Positions 49,986-63,393 of a DNA stretch of 64,000 bases are shown piece after piece. The stretch lies in assembly GCA_015657535.1 (NCBI GenBank), contig JADHZB010000496.1, positions 21,756 through 85,755 of the forward strand, written 5' to 3'. The first letter of the stretch is position 1. Each line of letters opens with the position of its first letter. The notes under the pieces are model-generated. The model had not been told where the DNA came from. It searched no databases and was given only the letters and a program-made list of their open reading frames with translations. The translations under genes were made by a program, and so were the position numbers. This stretch comes from Nephromyces sp. MM_2019 (lineage: Eukaryota > Apicomplexa > Aconoidasida > Nephromycida).

Positions 49986-51761
49986 ATGTATGATACAAAT
50001 CACATTATATACTTTGCTTATTTTTTATTCTTTTGTACATTTATTGATATAACAAGTATAACATCTATTTCTACACAGAAACCACATTCTATCATTATCA
50101 GCTCTGTTGAGGACAATAGATGGGTACCAATTTCAAGGCCAATAATGAACGCTCCCTATCAATCTTTTAACACCACAATGGAGGACAAACCTACAGCATC
50201 CACTCTCAAATCCATTCCTATTGATAGCATGTTTCATTTTACACAAAATGATTCTTTCATAAATTCGGAGTTGAATTCACAACCTAAATTACGCATACTC
50301 CTTTCTGGGGCACCTTGCTCAGGGAAAGGAACACAGTGTGAATTCCTGAAAGTAAGTAGTATACATACACTTTATTACCAGGTAACTCGATGACATAAAA
50401 ATCATCCAGATCTTTTTGGGGATGTGTATAAAAAGGGAAACCTAAATTCTCTAGGATATGCGAAATTACATAGAACTTGCTATATAAATAGAAATGTATA
50501 AAGATATATCACAATTGAAATTTAACAAACGTACTCAGCTTAGAAATTTATAAAGATAACCGTGCGTACCATTGAGTATATCTACATATCTTTGTACGAG
50601 AAAGGGGACAATATGTTATCTACACCTAAACTTTTTTCCCTACAACTTAATACATTAAGTATTCTTTTTTGATAATTGGATTACTATAATTTCGCCACTA
50701 TTGTAAACTTATCTTATATTATAAGCATGCTCACTTGACGTAACCTGCTTTACTGAGATGTGCACAATTTTTTACAATTTCGTTCTTTTTAAAATGTTAA
50801 AATATTATCATTTATCTATATTTTAACAGGCAAAATATGGAGTCATACACATTTCTACCGGAGATTTATTGAGGGATTGCTCTAAAGAGGATACTGAATT
50901 AGCTCATGAAATTAAAAGCTATATAAATAATGGACTATTAGTCCCCGATAAGTTAATTATTGAGCTTGTCAAGGTTAGATTATCTCAGTTTGACTGTAAA
51001 TCTAAAGGATGGATACTTGATGGGTTTCCACGAACCATAAACCAAGCTAAAGCACTCAAAGCAGATAACATCATACCATGTATTATTTATTGCCTTTATA
51101 TATTAATCAACAAACAATTTGGATGTGTGCATATCATTATCTATACCTAACATTTATTTTTTGATACTATTTTTATTTACTCATTATTTACATCTGATAA
51201 TTATTTCGCTAACACATGTGTGAAGCTTCGTACTTACTACTTACTCTTTAGTAGGACATGCGAATTCATGTGTGAAGATGTATACATGATAACATATAAC
51301 AAATGCTTAATTGATATGTTTTTATCATAAATAATCAATAATTCTTAATTTTATAGAACTCTTGCTTATTCTATCACCTTGTATATTTTTTAATTTTCGA
51401 AAGGCTTTTTAATATATGATTCATTTTACACAATTAATCCTCTCTCTTAGCCCATATCTTTCTCTTGGAAGCTCCTAGGGAGCTTTTACTTCGAAGGAGT
51501 GTAAACAGAAGATTGGACCCAATAACGGGTAGAATTTACAATGTAATCTCAACTCCACCAGAAACAGAGGAAATAAAGGCAAGATTAATCCATCGGCATG
51601 ACGACACCTATGAAGTTATGGAAAAGAGACTAACGAAGTTTGATGAAGAGAGTATGGCTATACGTGAGTGGTATAAGGATGATTTAATTGCTCTTGATGG
51701 GACTTTAAATGCATCAACAACATTTAGGGAAATTAGAGAAGTCATTGATAAAGACCTATGA
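49986..51761 (+). CDS. Adenylate kinase, plant-chloroplast subtype, probably plastid-targeted, 3 exons
   Basis: Catalyses ATP + AMP = 2 ADP. Exons 49986-50351, 50830-51079 and 51451-51761; introns of 478 and 371 bp; 308 residues. The P-loop GAPCSGKGT is at 108-116. Then come HISTGDLLRD (AMP binding), GWILDGFPRTINQA (NMP-kinase signature) and RRLDPITGRIYNVISTPPET with RHDD, the LID part. LRILLSGAPCSGKGTQCEFL and RLDP-TG-IY-x4-PPETEEI-ARL closely match the Arabidopsis chloroplast adenylate kinase AMK2 and differ from cytosolic AK. The first 107 residues are a leader: a hydrophobic stretch at about 7-20 (IIYFAYFLFFCTFI) and then a Ser/Thr-rich segment, like the bipartite signals of secondary plastids. 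The ATG is directly preceded by CAG, so an upstream exon cannot be excluded. Confidence 0.88.
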
Positions 51762-53281
51762 ATTTATTTTTCAAATAAACTAGCTGTTTTTCGTATAAAA
51801 TATTTTATTAATAACTTAGTATGATTTATTTTGATTGCCCTCAGTAACCAATTTTGTTTCAAGGCTTTTATAAATTTTTCATCCGTTAGGGTTATAAATT
51901 AAGCATAGTATTCAATATACAATTTATAAAACTGATAATTGATCTCAAATTGCTAAGTTATTTTTTTATTCATTTTTATTATTCATTATCTATGTTGCAC
52001 TTCTTGACTCATCAAAGTAAATTATTTTGTGACTTGAATTACTTATTCTATGAATTTTGATTTGAATCTATTTTTGTCATGTTTTTTCAAAGTTCACACT
52101 CTTTATGACTCTAATACTATTCTTTATCACCTCGTAAACAAAATTCAATATTTTTTCCGTGAAATTTGAATTCTTTTACTTGAATTTTCATATTCTTGAT
52201 ATTTTAGATTGTTGCTATTTTTGTCTTTTTATAGTGAAATGTTCATATTATCAAAAATAAAATTTACATTTATCCTAAAATTATAAATCTGTCAACTGAT
52301 CCTCTTGTTTTTATATTAATAAGTTTTATTAGTTTCAAACCTGAACTACATCAAATATTTTATTAACAAAACTAAGGATAAAGGACATATTTGATGAAAT
52401 TTTTATACTACATATTATTTAATGATTCTATATAATTTATTTTTATTTTGTAGAATTTTATTTCGGAATCACACATTTTAGTTCTTGTTTGGTTTTACAA
52501 AAGTTTTTGAAATTGATTATATGGGTATATATTAAACAAAAAACCTGTTTCATTTAAGCATAGCTATGTAGTAGCTATACATTTTAAACTAAATATTCTT
52601 GCTATATATAATATATGTATTCTACTCAAACAATATATTAAATAATTTTTCATTGAATCAAGCTGATCTTTTTAAACGACTTAAGCACTCAGTATTATCA
52701 AGTAAGCTAGTAGTATATAATTTTGATTTAAATGCATCAAGCTTGTCGGAAAAATAATTCTGCTTGTAAATTCATAATAAAAAACTTCAATTGCATTAGT
52801 ACTGTGAATTCATATAAAATGATGGAGCCAAATTACAATAAGAAATCTATCCATATATAATTTAATGTTAATTTAAGTATAGTTATAAAACGATCTGAAC
52901 TGAGAATCAAACCTCTGTAGATTCCATTTGTATAGTATTATCCTTCAATTATATTATTAGCAACTAGAATTTTCATTTGTGTATATCTCTATATTACTTT
53001 GTCGCTTGTTTTATTTATATGACAGGTTTGTCCAAACTTGTTTACTTTTGTTAATTTTCATAATTATTTTATTATTTCAATAATTTTACTAGGTTGAAAT
53101 GTTTTGCATCACCAAAAATTCTCCCTCCTGTTTTAGTATATATGTACCCTTAATACTAGGAAAAAGCCAATGCTAAGAAGTTCTGCTCACTTGATATTGA
53201 TATTCTAAATTTTCAATATTTTTACTATTAAATAAGTAATATTTTCTTATTAAATACTATCCTATTCAAACCATCAACAAA
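51762..53281. other. Intergenic region
   Basis: Very AT-rich, T-rich on the + strand, 1.5 kb; no coding or RNA feature seen. Confidence 0.45.
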
Positions 53282-53704
53282 ATGTCTTCAATGTCCATGG
53301 GCATTTCTACAGCCTCTCCTAGGCCACCAGATAAAGGAATATTCCCTTTAGATCATTTTCACGAGTGTGATGCTCCCATGAAAGAATACTTAGCATGCCT
53401 CAAGAGAAAAGGAAATGATAATTTCTCCTGTAGATATTTATCAAAGGAGTATCTCAAGTGTCGTATGGACCATCAACTTATGGCAAATGAGTCGATGGAA
53501 AAACTAGGCTTCATTGAGGGTGCAGACAATGTTGAATTACCACCAAGAGAAACAAAAAAATCCAAGAAATCAAGCAAAGAAGCTGAGGGCTTCAATCCAT
53601 CAATTGGTTCGGCACAAGCAAACAAGGATAAAACATTTTTTGAAACTTTGTTTGGTAAAGGCAAAATCATCAAGTTAATAAAGTCGAAATGGGAGAAAGA
53701 ATAA
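53282..53704 (+). CDS. COX19: COX19, cytochrome c oxidase assembly CX9C protein
   Basis: Intermembrane-space protein needed for copper delivery to cytochrome c oxidase. Single exon, 140 residues. PRPPDKGIFPLDHFHECD matches yeast COX19 (RPTPPERGSFPLDHDGEC). The twin motifs CDAPMKEYLAC and CRYLSKEYLKC are exact C-x9-C pairs, followed by the family signature CRMDHQLM. Odd: residues from about 85 onward form a Lys/Ser-rich extension (ETKKSKKSSKEAEG and a basic end) beyond the usual length of about 90-100. The start is the first of two near Met codons (MSSMSMG). Confidence 0.95.
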   Translation: MSSMSMGISTASPRPPDKGIFPLDHFHECDAPMKEYLACLKRKGNDNFSCRYLSKEYLKCRMDHQLMANESMEKLGFIEGADNVELPPRETKKSKKSSKEAEGFNPSIGSAQANKDKTFFETLFGKGKIIKLIKSKWEKE

Positions 53705-54696
53705 CTTAAATAAAAGATTATTTGAAGGATTTTGTATATCTTCCTTGAAAATTAAAAGTTATTGAAGCGCCAAAACTTCCTTATCTTATTGAGCTTCAGA
53801 TCGGTAATGTTTTTTTAAAAAGTACGACAATCCTCCTAAATTAAGAAATTAAAATTAGAGATATTACGAACTCTTACTTAGGCTATTAATTCCAACTAAT
53901 GCATTAGCAATTGTAAATTAGACAAACCTCAACTTCTTAAAGATAGTCAATTCAAATTTTTTATAGTAGTTTCATTATTAAGCTTGTTTCAGGAGAAACA
54001 TAAATTACTTACCAGCTGATACCAGTTATTATCAAAATTATTAAAATAATTTCACCATCTATTTTCAGAATGAACATGTATGATAAACAAAACAAACCTC
54101 TAAAGATAAATACAAGCTTTATATTAGTTTAGACCAAACTCAACACTTACTGAATAATTGTAACAAACACGATCTATAAGTAACCCTTGAATAAAAAGTT
54201 ATAACAATTTAATTATTTTGAGCTGGTTTTAGGAGAATTTTTAGAAAATAGTGTAAAATAAATGGATCAAGAATCCAATTTATGACTTAAATCCCGAAAT
54301 TATCCAAATGGATTTTTATGTTTAATAAATCAAGCAAAAGTTACTTAATTTATATATTAGTATTGCTCCTAGCATTTGATGTGTTTTTAATATCTTTATG
54401 ATTGAAAAAGGAAAGAAGGTGGAGACACACAATTGAGATGCATTATAGTTAGGTATATAGTTTATTTAAAAGGCTAAATTATGAATACATATAAATTCTT
54501 AATAAAGAATGGGAAACTGTAAGACACCCTCTGAACATTAAAAATTTTATATTAAACTACTAACTTATGCGCTTCTAAAGAGTTGGTTAAAATACTTAAG
54601 ACAAAAAAATTATTTCCATATTACTCCTCCATTCGCCTACTGGTCCTATGTGAGAGGTTAAGTTTCACCTTAATGACAAAGTACCCTTAGACCAGA
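53705..54696. other. Intergenic region
   Basis: About 1 kb of AT-rich DNA with no supported feature; probably the promoter of the methyltransferase gene. Confidence 0.4.
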
Positions 54697-56979
54697 ATGG
54701 AAGGGGTGGAAAATGTTAAGCCTCAATTAAATTCACCATCTACAAAAGTTTCATGCCTACCATCTCCTACTTTACCAATAAAAATTTTACATAAGCCTCT
54801 TAAAACAACTGCACCACTAAACCTGAAATCTACTTATGCAGAATGTGATAAAGTAACCAATAAGCAGGTGAGCTTAGTGAAGGTATATTACTACTGATTT
54901 ATAATTTGGAATTTCCTATTTATTTAAATGTATAACTCCTCCGACAACCATTCTGGAACTTTAAGTTACTAGCCCCCAAATTTTGCTTACTTATTAACTA
55001 TCAAATATCCTCAGTTTTGACTAACATTGATATAAAAAATTACTTGAAAGGAATAATCAATTAACGTTTTCACAATTTATAAATCAGGTAACCAATGCAA
55101 GTCCCACTGCTTTCCTTTTCAGGGGAGCTATGATGCAACTTTCTACATCTACTGAAGGAATGTATGGAGAAATTTCCGAAAACTGTATCAAGGCTCTTGC
55201 GAATGAGATGGTCACCTATGGTTTAGATAAGCATAGCGTATTCATTGATCTTGGGAGTGGCAGGGGTGCCCCAAGCATTATTGTTGCTCACCAACATGAC
55301 ATTTTTGCGTCCATAGGTAAATAAAAATTTTCTAATAACTAAAAATATAATTTTACAATTTTAAAAAATTGTTTAGGTATCGAAAAATGTTCACAGGCTT
55401 TTTATAACTCGCTTGTGAACATTAAAGAGTTGTTGGACCGTGAAAAACATGCATCAATTGATGAGAAGAAACCTTTGGATCAATATTTTCCTTCTCACTC
55501 TATATCATTTGCTAACGAAGATCTAAGTGTATATGATGATTTTATGGGTGCAACCCATTTTTATTCATTTGATGCTGCTATGGAAGGCCAATTAATCAAT
55601 AAGTAATTTGCTTATATAATTTACCTCACCTTCGATTTATTTTTATAATTCAATTGTATTCTTTTATTGCTATTTTTGTTTAGTATGGTTTATCAATTTA
55701 TGAAGACATCTACAGCTTGGCTTTATGCTTCATTTCGATCAGGTATTTAATAAAACTCGATTTTTCATTTTTTTGAAAATTTTTTTTTTATCACAAATAT
55801 TACCAGATTTGATAACAACATTTGGATTAATTGACTGTAAATTGGTGAAAAAAATTCCAGTTAGTATGATGGGTAGTGGAGAGAGAAGAACTATCCATTT
55901 ATATTTAAAAGACGAGTGGAATAAGATTGCTAAATTTTCAAAAACATTTTTGAAGGATGTTGTTATGAAGGGCTCACATAACTCAGACAATTTCAATATC
56001 ACCAACACCATGGATATTTCACAATGGTAACACAAAATGAATGATTAGTTTCGATAATCCATAAACAAGCATCTTATAAAATCAAACTTTCTCAACCACT
56101 TATTACCCTTTAATTAAACATATTATGAATCCTATATAATCCACGCTATGATTAATAATTTTTGAGTCAACACCAATTTTATATACCAACTTAGATAAAT
56201 GCATTCACAGTTTTATATATACAACAAGAACATGGGATTTGAATCCTTTACATAATATATTTTTATAATAGGAACCAACCCTTGACTGTATGTGACCTGA
56301 TAAGACTGTCTAAAGCATCTATTAGCTCCCAAGAGAAATGGAATGACTCACAACTTGAAATAAATTCTCTTGGGATATTAACACGTTCACAAAAAGCAAA
56401 ATTATGGGGAGATAAGGTAAATGAGCACAAGAAACAATATACTAAGGCCGATAAGCTTTTGGAAGAAATTGCTCGTTGTAAAACAACATCAAGCCTAAAA
56501 TCAGCCAGAAAAAAATTATTAGCATTACAAATACAACGAAAAAATCAATCTGTAAGCATTTTTATTACTCATATAATTCACATTTTATTAAGTATATTTC
56601 ATTTTAGAATAATTATAACTCAAAGCCATGTTACAATTAATTATATCCATTTCTATTAATATAGAAATTCGATAAATTTATCATAGTTTAATTTATAACT
56701 CATTTTCTTTATTTCTATTTTTATATACAGAAAACTTATAACTTCAATTTAGTTGATTTACCTGAAAATTCTAAAATAATAAATAAAAACATTGAAAAAA
56801 GGAATCAAAATGAAAATAAGAAATCAGGTTGTATATCTGACTCAACAAGATCCAAACATTTAACTACACCAAGACCTAAGAATAAATCAACATATGATAA
56901 TAAACAACGATTAAATGAAAAGCAAAAGACAAATAATAACTCTTCCTATACAATTTTTAATTATATAAATCCAAATTAA
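54697..56979 (+). CDS. DOT1-like class I SAM-dependent methyltransferase, multi-exon
   Basis: Start MEGVENVKPQLNSPSTK (54697), with an N-terminal disordered 60 residues. Exon 2 (from about 55089) has GMYGEISENCIKALANEM followed by SVFIDLGSGRGAPSIIVA, the glycine-rich SAM-binding motif I in the DOT1 arrangement (YGE...LFVDLGSGVGQVVLQVA). Exon 3 has IGIEKCSQAFYNSL (motif II acidic residue, as in DOT1 GVEKA). Later exons contain THFYSFDAAMEGQLINN and WLYASFRS, with GLIDCKLVKKIPVSMMGSGE and a YYLH-like IHLYLK. The C-terminal exons are very basic (SQKAKLWGDKVNEHKKQY; SARKKLLALQIQRK; ending IFNYINPN, TAA 56977-56979). The fold class is secure; histone H3K79 as substrate is a guess. Five or six introns of about 60-240 bp. 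Confidence 0.7.
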
Positions 56980-57422
56980 GCACCAACTACGCACATATAA
57001 ATATATATATATATATATTTATTTAATACGCCAGATTTTTTTTTCAATATTACCTGCTCTATATGGCGTTATATATATATATATTTATAAATTCAATATG
57101 ATAATAAATCGTATACACACCCTAGAGATCATTGAAATACTATTCTCTCTTAATTCTAGCGTGTATATATTAAACGTAACCATATTTGGTATAAGTATCT
57201 TCATCCCTATTCAAATTAGATAAAAATTAATAATATAATTATTAAGAAGATTTGATATACAATTTTCTTTCATCTCTACTATCTCATCAGTTTTGTATAA
57301 ACACTTTTCTTGTTTTCCAGTGTTATATATATTTATTGATTACAATTTAATAACACTATGAATACACATAATACACAAAACATTTTGTTCTAAAGATTTC
57401 AATTTATAACTATAACTTGTTC

Positions 57423-57425
<3 letters not shown>

Positions 57426-57459
<34 letters not shown>
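57426..57459. repeat. (TA)n microsatellite
   Basis: Uninterrupted TA dinucleotides, about 17 units. Confidence 0.9.
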
Positions 57460-57462
<3 letters not shown>

Positions 57463-59826
57463 TGTTGTTTTATAACTACAAGTACACATTTATTTAAGAG
57501 AAATATATTATTTATGTTCATTTGTTTTGTCTAAAATTACAACAAACAAATAAAACACTTTCAATTGTTATAGTAATATATCTTACAATTACATTAGAAA
57601 CTCTTTATTTATGAACATATATATATGATTATATCAATGGATGATTTATATTGTTTTATATATATATATAAAGTGTTAAAGAGAGTGTAAGATATTTTTT
57701 GATTGCTTTTATATGTTGGGAATTCCAATCAGGTAATTAGTAAATGTGTAATATATAATGATGTGTGTATTTTATGAATTTAAATTAAATAATAGATTTA
57801 TTAGAAACTAAAAAGTTATCTAAAAAAATGATGAAATTTAATCATGTGTGAAATTTATATATATATACTCTATATATTTTACATATATTTACAATGTGTG
57901 TGAAATTTTATATTTTAAGTTTTTATATTAGTATAACTTATTGATTTCTTGTTATCATTTTGGGAATAACAAAAATTTCACTAATTCGTTATACTAGCTT
58001 ATAAATCAATCAATGTGTGTAAGCTTTGTTTTATATATATTCCCAATAATATTAAGATATCTTGTTATTTATATTATGTTACTTATTTTTATTGTTATTT
58101 ATACATTGTAGTTAAATTTATTTTTGTAATATCTTTAAATAATATTCTTAAAGTTTATTATTGATTCATTTCTTAACGTGTAAAATAATAATAATAATCC
58201 AATAGTCTAAAAACTGTATATATATATATATTGTATCGTTATATGTTTACTTGTAATATATTTAAGTTTGTAAATATAACTAAAATGTGTGTGAATATGT
58301 AAAAGTGTATATTTAGGTTAAGTGTAAAGAAATCAAACAAATCGGAATAATGTTGTTCTAACTTATGTTTTGTATATAAAAATTTAAACACATAAATTAT
58401 ACTGTTAGCAAATAATAACAAATAACATATTTGAGCAAATCTGAATTTACTTTTTTGTAACGTGTGTGTGTAAAATTATTTACAATGAAAATTAACTGTA
58501 CAATTTTATTTATATATATACAACAGATAATATTGATACAATTAATCTGTGTAGGTATAAGATTATTATTACTTCACGATATAACATAAATTTACATATA
58601 CACACACAGTGGTATAAATATATATATACATTAAAAATTACATACTTTTCATACAAATTATAAGCTTTTCCAGGTTATTTAGTATATGTTATTTATAGGA
58701 GTTATAAGATAAGAAAATAAAATCAATGATTTGATTTGGTTACACATATCATATATGTTGATTATTATATTTAACAAGCAAGCAAGATCTATTGTATGAC
58801 TTATTAATTATATATATATATACCACACATAAATGTATGCACTAAGCAGACATTTTATGGCTTTTTAAGTAATATAAACACGCTCAAAAATTAAATATGA
58901 AGTATATATACACATATATGTTTACTAAACATATAATATGTGTTCACGTACGCACATTTATATCTTTATATGTATATAATGGCTTAGATATTAAAATTAA
59001 TATATAACCTAACCTAAAAACACAAATCAAAAATATATGTATAGTGAAAATCAATATAACATTATAGTATATAGTCAAATATTATACATGTTTTCATAAC
59101 ATGAAATATATATATACGAAACAAGATTGATAAATATATATATATATATATCTACATATATACATTAAGATAAAATATTCTATACACAAATTTATGTAAT
59201 ATATATATATTAAAGCATGTACAAACAATACCTTTAACTTAACCCATATATTTAGCGCACTACACACACATATTACGCACGAATAATAGTTGTTAAATTA
59301 TAGTCATTTAATAAAAATACAGTATGAATAAACTTACACATAATATATTTATATTCTACAAATATAAAGGTATATATATTTAATGCACACACATCCCAAA
59401 TATATACAAACTTAAAATACACACATATATACCAAACACAAAAACAAGCACCCAATTAACTATACCTATAACCTGTCACATATACCTATAATCTATAACA
59501 CATGCCACACTCTCTATATACACACACAAACACAAACGATCTGCTACAAACACACATACAACTAACTTATCACACACAAACATATCCTATTAAGCACACA
59601 TACATCCTATAAACATACACACAAAGTAAATTCATTATAGTAATTCAATTCAATAATTAAATTGTTTTTATTTAATTACACTCACCTTACTTACTGTTTA
59701 CATATTTGTAAGTTTGATTTTTAATTTTTATTTAACAATCCTAAATTAATTTAAACATATTAACATATACATATATATATATATACATGTACCGACTCGC
59801 ACACACATAAAATTCTGCTCCCACAC

Positions 59827-60055
59827 ATTTTAACATATATAGTTTAACACAGTCACACACACATTTTAAAACACGCACACACACATTTTAAAACACGCAC
59901 ACACATATTTTAAAACACGCACACACACATTTTAACACACACACACACATTTTAACACACACACACACACATTTTAACACACACACACACATTTTAACAC
60001 ACACACACACATTTTAACACACATACACACACACACACACATATTTTATAACATA
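59827..60055. repeat. Minisatellite of (AC)n ATTTTAA units
   Basis: Around nine copies of a 19-24 base unit, (AC)4-8 followed by ATTTTAA. The left copies carry AACACG between units and the right ones lose the G, so the array homogenises from left to right. Confidence 0.85.
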
Positions 60056-60162
60056 TATTATCACACACACATGTATAGTATTATCACCTAGATACACTAC
60101 ATGACTCATTAACAATTTTATATATACAAACATATTAGCTTATATATTGCAGTAGCACTAAA

Positions 60163-60200
<38 letters not shown>
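60163..60200. repeat. (TA)n microsatellite
   Basis: About 18 TA units flanked by AT-rich DNA and CA tracts. Confidence 0.85.
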
Positions 60201-60203
<3 letters not shown>

Positions 60204-61095
60204 CTCAAGGAAATGTGTATGAGCTGACATACACCCACCCAAACACATTGAAATACCTTATCAATCAACATATATATATACATAAGTTTACACACACACA
60301 CACATGTATATAAACGCGCATCCACACAGATAAATATATGTATTGACATACAAACAAAATTATGCACACACACTCCCAATAAATTATCTACTAGCCCAAA
60401 AACACATCACCCCACACACCTACACACACATACACATATCCAAACATCCTCAACCAGCCCCTATCACGCTATCCCACATACAACTTATACTTACATACAC
60501 ACATTTACACATCCTAGTCAACATATACACACACATATATATATACAAACACATATATATACATAATCATATACATATAAAAACACTTGTATACAACATA
60601 TTTACACCTACACTCACATATATACACATATAATTATACCCACACCCACCCACATACACCATTTTAATTATTTTTGAATAAATCACACATTTTTGTCTCA
60701 ATGCGTTTGTTTTTGTATATAAATTAAACCAAATATATGTGTGTAATATTTAAATTCCAGGACATGAACAACTAAGCAATAAGTTTACACACACTTACTT
60801 GCACACACACATATATTTACACATTTCATACTTTTACACACAAATTAATTTATGATATCAATATATAATAACATTTGGCTTATTTATTTAGAATTTGTAT
60901 TTTACACATATTCTAAATAATTTGGATGCTTATCTTATTTTCCCTCAAATTTTTGTACAATTTTTGATGTGTGCATTTTATCAACTTGCACATTTTTGAC
61001 TAAAGTTTTGATTCCTTCAATTATTACCCACACACACACACTTGTCAATTTATACAACTAAGGACATAAACACAAACAAGTACACACACACACAT

Positions 61096-61099
61096 ATAA

Positions 61100-61134
<35 letters not shown>

Positions 61135-61168
61135 AACACACATAAATATATATATATATATATATATG
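61096..61168. repeat. Alternating (CA)n and (TA)n tract
   Basis: Two long TA blocks separated by a short CA-rich linker; alternating purine-pyrimidine throughout. Confidence 0.8.
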
Positions 61169-61260
61169 CACACTTTACTTTTGAATTTATTTAAGTAAAA
61201 TCATATATACACACACACAAGTACATACATGTCAACTATTTCAGCTTAGACATACATACA

Positions 61261-61350
61261 CACACCCTCCTATGTTTAATTATACACACACACACCCTCC
61301 TATGTTTAATTATACACACACACACCCTCCTATGTTTAATTATACACACA
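61261..61350. repeat. Perfect 30-bp tandem repeat, 3 copies
   Basis: CACACCCTCC followed by TATGTTTAAT and TATACACACA repeats at 61261, 61291 and 61321 with no differences, so it is recent or gene-converted. Confidence 0.9.
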
Positions 61351-61863
61351 CACACATTTTTACTTAGACTTATACACACACCCATCTATGCTCAAACCTT
61401 CACACATATCAACCAACGAATACTCTAACACACACACATTTTGGATATATATATATATACGCTTTAAAGGTAAATAATTCATGTGAATTTAATACACACA
61501 CTATATTTATTTTCCATTTTAATTATTTTAATTATGTGTTTGTATGAATGAGCTCTATTGTGTGTATAACTATGATTAAAGTGTGCGTGCAATGTCACGA
61601 TGATTGCTGTGTTTCAAATATATACTATAATTTATTGGTGTGTGTAAATATATTGTAATTTGTGTGTGTAAATGTATGTGTTTGTGTGTATATGTATTGT
61701 ATATATATATACAATAGTGTATATGTGTTTGAGTGTATATGTATGTGTGTGTTTATATATATGTGTTTGTGTATATGTATTTAAGTGTGTGTGTATGTAC
61801 AAACCGTTCAGATATGTATGTATATAAATTTCCACTATCTAACATATATATATATATATATGT

Positions 61864-61929
61864 GTGTTTTGAGTACCATAGCTCATATATATGTGTGTGT
61901 TTTGAGTACCATAGCTCATATATATGTGT
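61864..61929. repeat. 33-bp tandem repeat, 2 copies
   Basis: GAGTACCATAGCTCATATAT plus a TG tract occurs at 61871 and again at 61904 (period 33). It embeds the short palindrome GAGTACCATAGCTC. Confidence 0.85.
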
Positions 61930-62035
61930 ATGTATGACTCAATCATCTTATAGATGTGTGTGTATATATTAATTTTTAGGTTATTATAAATTAATAATAA
62001 AAATTTCAAATAATTTTACACCAAATTTCAAGAAA

Positions 62036-62592
62036 ATGAATTCAAACAAAATCGATTTAGAAGATGAAATGTGTGAAGTTTATGAAGGGAAAAACAACCA
62101 AAATAAATATGAAAATTTTGAGGGTAAAAATATAGAAAAGAGGGATATAAAAGATAATGTGTGTGTATATAATGATGCCGAAAAAATTAATATAGAGGGA
62201 GATATGTGTGTAAAGAATGAGGTTATAAATAGGGTGAAAGGTACACACAATAAAGACCCAGAGGTGAAAAAAGAGGATAATAATGAGTCAAATAAAAAAG
62301 AAATTGACACACACCACAAAAAAACACAGATTAACAATGATACTATACACACTAAACCTTATGATACACACACAATACACACAATACACACATTCAATAA
62401 GATTATAGATGAGGGTAACTCTGACTATGATATACAATCAAATATATATAGTGGTTCACCTATTAACTCGTCAATAGGGAATGAATTTCGTGTTTATGAA
62501 GCACCTGGTAATACACACAGTAAACAATTTACCATATTGTTTATATATATTTTGATTCATCTATTTACACACAAACACATATCCATACACAC

Positions 62593-62626
<34 letters not shown>

Positions 62627-63362
62627 AATCAATATTGTTTTTATCTATATATATATACCTAGATATCCAATACACACCATAATGAGATCTCACACATAGC
62701 CTATATAGATTTCATACATTTCCTTTACTGTATACACTCATCCATACATACACACATTCATCCATCCATAATCCAACTGAACTACATACACACACATATA
62801 CACACACATATACACACACACATACACACTCAATCCAAATAAACTACACACACAAACACATACATACATACATACATATTTACACACACACATACACACT
62901 CAATCCAAATAAACTACACACACACACACATACATACATACATACATATGTACACACACACATACACACTCAATCCAAATAAACTACATACACACACACA
63001 CATACACACTCAATCCAAATAAATTACATACACACACAATTTAAATAAACTATATACACACACACACATACACACTCAATCCAAATAAATTACATACACA
63101 CTCAATCCAAATAAATTACATACACACACAATTTAAATAAACTATATACACACACACACATACACACTCAATCCAAATAAATTACATACACACTCAATCC
63201 AAATAAAAAACATACACACCCAATTTAAATAAACTATATACACACACACACATACACACTCAATCCAAATAAAAAACATACACACCCAATTTAAATAAAC
63301 TATATACACACACACACATATATACCTAATCCAAATAATTTACATACATATAACCATCATGC

Positions 63363-63393
<31 letters not shown>

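Larger units (their letters stand above)
56980..62035. repeat. Simple-sequence desert: (TA)n, (CA)n/(TG)n and minisatellites
   Basis: About 5 kb without any gene. Left part (57.0-59.2 kb) is AT with many (TA)n blocks and scattered TGTGTG; the middle (59.2-61.5 kb) is dominated by CACACA on the + strand; the right (61.5-61.98 kb) flips to TGTGTG. Open frames here are low-complexity Tyr/Ile/Val/Cys or Thr/His runs produced by the dinucleotides and are not genes. Individual arrays are listed separately. Confidence 0.85.

Noticed and set aside
56232..56250. GGATTCAAATCCC, another tRNA T-arm-like string
   Set aside because: No acceptor or anticodon stem around it; it is in a methyltransferase intron.
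60158..61972. Several open frames of 60-96 codons in the repeat desert
   Set aside because: They are translations of CA/TG/TA dinucleotides (Thr-His, Val-Cys, Tyr-Ile runs) with no start context or splice partners.
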